16,272 nt of DNA, taken from contig CANNEJ010000005.1 of NCBI GenBank assembly GCA_947503585.1, forward strand, positions 1 through 16,272, in the 5' to 3' direction. Below are positions 13,501-16,272 of the stretch, in pieces. A model generated the notes under the pieces. The model ran no database searches, was not told the DNA's origin, and worked only from the letters and a program-made list of their open reading frames with translations. How positions within the stretch are numbered: position 1 is the first letter of the stretch; each line of letters opens with the position of its first letter. The translations under genes and the position numbers were made by a program. Source of the DNA: Anaerolineales bacterium. Lineage in GTDB: Bacteria > Chloroflexota > Anaerolineae > Anaerolineales > UBA11657.

Positions 13501-15480
13501 ATGGTTTCTACTGAAGCTGAAGCGGCAGATGAAACGGACGCAAGCAGCCCGCCGTGGCTGCAGCAGGTGCGGCTGCATTTGGCTGCCGCGGAATTGCACG
13601 CGGCAGTGGTGTGCTTGCTGGCCGAGCTGGCACAGTCAGCCGATAACGTGCAGGCTTTGCACCTGTTGGGAAACTGTTACCTTGCAGGCGGAGCGGGTGA
13701 CTGCGCGCACCTGTGCTACAGCATCGCGGATGACATCTCACCACAAGCGGGCGCACCGCGCCTGCGGCTTGCAGAACGCCAGGCTTCGGTAGCGCGCGCT
13801 GCCTGGCTGAAAGAAGCGGATGTTCCGGCGGATGCAGCGGCACTGGCGCGCCGGCTTGGGCGCTCTGCAGCCACAATGCGGCTGGCGGATGCCACTGCGG
13901 TCGCGCCTCCGGCGGGCGCGGGGCAGGTGGCAGCCGATCCGCTGCCTGCATCTGTTTCTAGCGAACCCGAACAGAAAGTGACATCTGCCGCCTCTGGCCC
14001 CGCTCCGGCTGCTGCTACCCAATCCGCTGCGCCAGCGCCCGCAGCGCTCCCGGTTGCAAACGGGGTTCCCGCCACGGATTCACAGCCTGTGCCGGATGCG
14101 CAGCCAGCCGAGCTTGACAGCGCCAAGGTGCATGGCTTTGACGTGGACTTGTTCAGCAACTTCCGTGAGACCTTCCTGCCGGTGGCCAAGGTGGTTGTGG
14201 CTGCGCAAGTTGACAGCGGGGAGGGCGACCGGCGCGACCCGCGCAAGTGGCGCAACTGGCTGCGCTGGCGCTTTTACCACCACCACACGGTCGCAGTGTG
14301 GCGCAGGTTTGCCAACACCTACTCCACCAATGACTTTGTGAAGTACGGCATTTGGGCTGGTTTGCTGATTGTGGCTTCGTCCTTGGTCCAATTTGTCATT
14401 CAGTACGACCTGTTTGCGGGTGATGTTGCCGCGGATTTGGGCGTGGAGCAGGCCGCCTGGTACGACACATTGCTGCATACGGTGTGGTATTCAGTTGTCA
14501 CCATCACCACGGTCGGCTACGGCGACGTTTCGCCGGGCTCGAATCTGGGCAAGGTCTTTGGCATTATTTTTCTGATTCTGAATTTTGGTGTAATTACCGT
14601 TCTGTCCGGCACGGTGGCTTCCGTGCTAGTTGCAGCGCGCCTTTCCGGAGGACAAACCGTGGACGAAGACAAATTTAAAGCGCATACGATTATTTGCGGC
14701 TGGAATCAGTTTGTGCAGCCGCTGCTAAAAATTGTGGATGCCGACACGTCCGTGTCGCCGGTTGTAATTGTCATCAACGAAACCAGCGAAGACATTGTGG
14801 GGCGCGCCATCCACACCTTCAAGCGCCTCGATGTGATGCACATCAAAGACAATTACACGCGCGAAGAAGTGCTTAAAAAGGCATTCATGCAGCGGGCCGC
14901 CACGGTTATCTTCGTGCCGGATTCTTCCGGCCTGCTGCCAACCGAGAGTCCGGATGAACAGAAGACAATTCTGGCGGTGTTGACTGCCAAAGGGCTGGCG
15001 CCAGAAGTAAATGTTGTTGCGCATATTACTGACCCGGAAAACGTGTCCCATTTACAGCGCGCCGCCGCCAATGAAATCGTGGTGACGGATGCCTACACAG
15101 CCAATCTGCTGGCAAACCACGTAATCAACCCGGGCATGCCGCAGTTTGTGAACAACATTTTTGATCCCACTTCGGAAAATGGGCGCATAAAAGCTTTGGA
15201 GCTTCCGCAAGAGATGATAGGCGAGAGCCACCGCAAAGTGTTCGCCTACTACAAGCTTTCCCACAACCAGCTGCTGTTGGGCTATGCGGTGCGCGTATCC
15301 GGCTTTGACCTTGGTGCAGCTATGGGTGAAAGCGGCAGTGGTTTTATCCGGGACATGATCAACGAGCAGCTAGAGCAGTCCGGAGTAAGCCTTTCGACCG
15401 ACGAGAAAATTGTCATTCAGGTAAATCCGGATGATAGCTATGTAGTGGATGCCAAGCATCGGGCACTAGTCCTGGACTGA
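13501..15480 (+). CDS. two-TM potassium channel with RCK (TrkA-N/TrkA-C) domain and long N-terminal extension
   Basis: 659 residues. Residues 1-80 are helical and TPR-like (WLQQVRLHLAAAELHAAVVC... then ALHLLGNCYLAGG). Residues 130-210 are an Ala/Pro/Ser/Gln-rich, probably disordered linker. A polybasic tryptophan-rich stretch (244-269) precedes TM1 (about 282-305). The pore helix and filter TTVGYGD lie at 336-342 (Y340), the K+-selective signature, and TM2 is about 351-378. The RCK Rossmann domain begins near 394 with AHTIICGWNQF, like MthK; DNYTREEVLKKAF (450-462) and FVPDSSG follow, and a TrkA-C-like lobe covers about 570-659. Its role is a tetrameric K+ channel in the cytoplasmic membrane gated by a cytosolic ring. 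The CNBD gene 6 bp downstream is likely its regulatory partner. The N-terminal extension is not part of standard MthK/Kch channels. ATG 13501 is the only good start; no Shine-Dalgarno is seen. Confidence 0.93.
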   Translation: MVSTEAEAADETDASSPPWLQQVRLHLAAAELHAAVVCLLAELAQSADNVQALHLLGNCYLAGGAGDCAHLCYSIADDISPQAGAPRLRLAERQASVARAAWLKEADVPADAAALARRLGRSAATMRLADATAVAPPAGAGQVAADPLPASVSSEPEQKVTSAASGPAPAAATQSAAPAPAALPVANGVPATDSQPVPDAQPAELDSAKVHGFDVDLFSNFRETFLPVAKVVVAAQVDSGEGDRRDPRKWRNWLRWRFYHHHTVAVWRRFANTYSTNDFVKYGIWAGLLIVASSLVQFVIQYDLFAGDVAADLGVEQAAWYDTLLHTVWYSVVTITTVGYGDVSPGSNLGKVFGIIFLILNFGVITVLSGTVASVLVAARLSGGQTVDEDKFKAHTIICGWNQFVQPLLKIVDADTSVSPVVIVINETSEDIVGRAIHTFKRLDVMHIKDNYTREEVLKKAFMQRAATVIFVPDSSGLLPTESPDEQKTILAVLTAKGLAPEVNVVAHITDPENVSHLQRAAANEIVVTDAYTANLLANHVINPGMPQFVNNIFDPTSENGRIKALELPQEMIGESHRKVFAYYKLSHNQLLLGYAVRVSGFDLGAAMGESGSGFIRDMINEQLEQSGVSLSTDEKIVIQVNPDDSYVVDAKHRALVLD

Positions 15481-15486
15481 GGCTTT

Positions 15487-16053
15487 ATGTCACACTTTAC
15501 TGCTGAGCAGGTTAAAAAGATTAACCATTTCCGCTCGCTGACGCTTGAGCAGTGTGAGCGTATCACCACGGTGCTTGAGGATCACGAGGCCCGCCCCGGC
15601 GACCAGTTGCTGGCAGAGGGCGACTTTGGGGATACGATGCTGCTTGTGTTTCAAGGTCAGATTGAGGTTACAAAAAATATTTCTGTGCGGACACCGACCG
15701 GCCTCGCCAAATCGCGCCGCGCCATCATCCGGCTGGAAACCACAGACCCGCCCCCCAGTGCGGCACCGATGACGCCGCCCAAGACGTTTGTTGTAAAGGT
15801 GCCGGCGTTCGGCATCGGCGAGTTTGCGCTGGTTTTGGAAAAAGCAATTCGCACCGCCAATGTAAATGCCACGACGCCGCTGTCTTACGGCATCTTGAAG
15901 TTGGCAGATTTTGCCAAGCTGGTGGAAGGTGATGGCACGATCGGCGGCCCAGTTTATTATGAAGTAGCCAAGGCGGCGGTTACCAGCCTCGCCCAGGCCT
16001 CCGCTGATATTTCGAACCTTACCCAGGCCTTCTTTTTCTCGCTCTCCCGGTAA
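15487..16053 (+). CDS. cyclic-nucleotide-binding-domain (CNBD/CAP_ED-like) protein
   Basis: 188 residues, one CNBD and no DNA-binding or membrane domain. The start (HFRSLTLEQCERITTVLEDH) is the helical lead-in, and RPGDQLLAEGDFGDTMLLVFQGQIEV (37-61) matches the first beta-roll strands. The phosphate-binding cassette is FGIGEFALVLEKAIRTANVNA (split here by its key residues G111-E112 and R122-T123-A124). E to R is 10 residues, the same spacing as E72 to R82 in E. coli CAP, so ligand binding looks intact. An insertion of about 35 residues (65-100, Pro-rich at its end) separates the beta-roll halves. A C-terminal helical tail (about 155-188) could contact a partner. TGAGG lies upstream. Only 6 bp after the channel stop, it is almost surely co-transcribed; the inferred role is a soluble cAMP/cGMP sensor for the channel. 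Confidence 0.85.
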   Translation: MSHFTAEQVKKINHFRSLTLEQCERITTVLEDHEARPGDQLLAEGDFGDTMLLVFQGQIEVTKNISVRTPTGLAKSRRAIIRLETTDPPPSAAPMTPPKTFVVKVPAFGIGEFALVLEKAIRTANVNATTPLSYGILKLADFAKLVEGDGTIGGPVYYEVAKAAVTSLAQASADISNLTQAFFFSLSR

Positions 16054-16129
16054 AGTGGGCGTTGCTGCTGTGCGGGAGCGGTTCAGCCGGATACCAGCTG
16101 CGCCCGCCGCCGTTTGCCGTAAATAGAAT

Positions 16130-16163
16130 GCGCCCCGGCTCTTACGCCGGGGCGCTTTATATT
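16130..16163 (+). terminator. intrinsic terminator of the channel/CNBD operon
   Basis: GCGCCCCGGC and GCCGGGGCGC form a perfect 10-bp stem with a 6-nt loop, followed by TTTATATT. It lies 77 bp after the CNBD stop. Confidence 0.88.
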
Positions 16164-16257
16164 AGGAGGGGCGAACACTTGAGCATTAGGGGATGCTCAG
16201 GCTGTCAGGGCAAAGCGGAAGTAGCCTACCGTGTCGGCCCCCACACAAGGAGGAGGT
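16164..16257 (+). promoter_or_regulatory. structured leader with two ribosome-binding sites
   Basis: AGGAGGGG (16164-16171) is placed 7 nt before a TTG (16179) whose frame stays open to the window end. A hairpin CTTGAGCAT/ATGCTCAGG (16178-16186 with 16193-16201, one T-G wobble) follows. A short stem AGGCT/AGCCT (16199-16203 with 16223-16227) overlaps it by three bases, so the two could compete. GTGT/ACAC (16231-16234 with 16243-16246) lies directly before the second site AAGGAGG (16247-16253). A 22-codon frame from ATG 16193 ends in a TGA overlapping the ATG at 16258. No known riboswitch class was recognised. Confidence 0.4.
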
Positions 16258-16272
16258 ATGAACCTCGACTGT
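16258..16272 (+). CDS. start of a gene running off the window
   Basis: ATG 16258 follows AAGGAGGAGGT (16247-16257), the strongest ribosome-binding site in the window besides that of degV. Only the codons for M-N-L-D-C are present, so the product cannot be named. The alternative TTG start at 16179 lies in another frame and is also open to the edge. Confidence 0.55.

Overview
The window is GC-rich bacterial chromosome with 14 complete or partial protein-coding genes on both strands. No RNA gene, transposase, integrase or CRISPR array was seen. The best guess for the organism is a member of the Chloroflexota, probably Anaerolineae-like. This rests on remembered family distributions and not on a search: a topoisomerase I with an extra N-terminal Cys4 zinc ribbon, a two-helix membrane protein of a type I associate with that phylum, an actinobacterial/chloroflexal style of MurA, and the gene order rpsP-khpA-rimM-dprA-topA. 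Several genes lack a Shine-Dalgarno sequence.

Layout. Positions 2-478 (+) hold the 3' end of a MurA-type enolpyruvyl transferase. It converges, with a 3-bp gap, on 482-2752 (-), a secreted protein built almost entirely of about 14 propeller-like repeats. Behind it on the same strand is degV (2911-3762), which has its own terminator. A 311-bp divergent intergenic region with a perfect 14-bp palindrome and a good ffh promoter separates degV from a rightward housekeeping run: ffh (SRP54), rpsP (S16), khpA (KH RNA-binding protein), rimM (16S maturation), dprA (DNA uptake/recombination) and topA (topoisomerase I). trmD and rplS, which often follow rimM, are absent from this run.

A conserved-looking two-TM protein of unknown function (10350-11438) follows. 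A strong bidirectional terminator separates it from the convergent greA (11506-11985, -). greA is divergent from a glycerate 2-kinase gene (12104-13390, +) whose promoter implies a leaderless mRNA. Next are a two-TM/RCK potassium channel with a long unusual N-terminal extension (13501-15480) and, 6 bp downstream, a small cyclic-nucleotide-binding-domain protein (15487-16053). These two look like an operon encoding a K+ channel with a nucleotide sensor supplied as a separate subunit. A strong terminator follows. The last 100 bases are a structured leader with two strong ribosome-binding sites leading into a gene that runs off the window.

The most interesting parts are the channel/CNBD pair, the 14-repeat secreted protein, the unknown two-TM protein and the leader at the right edge. 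Nothing here is a recognised defence or mobile system, and most of the window is ordinary core genome.
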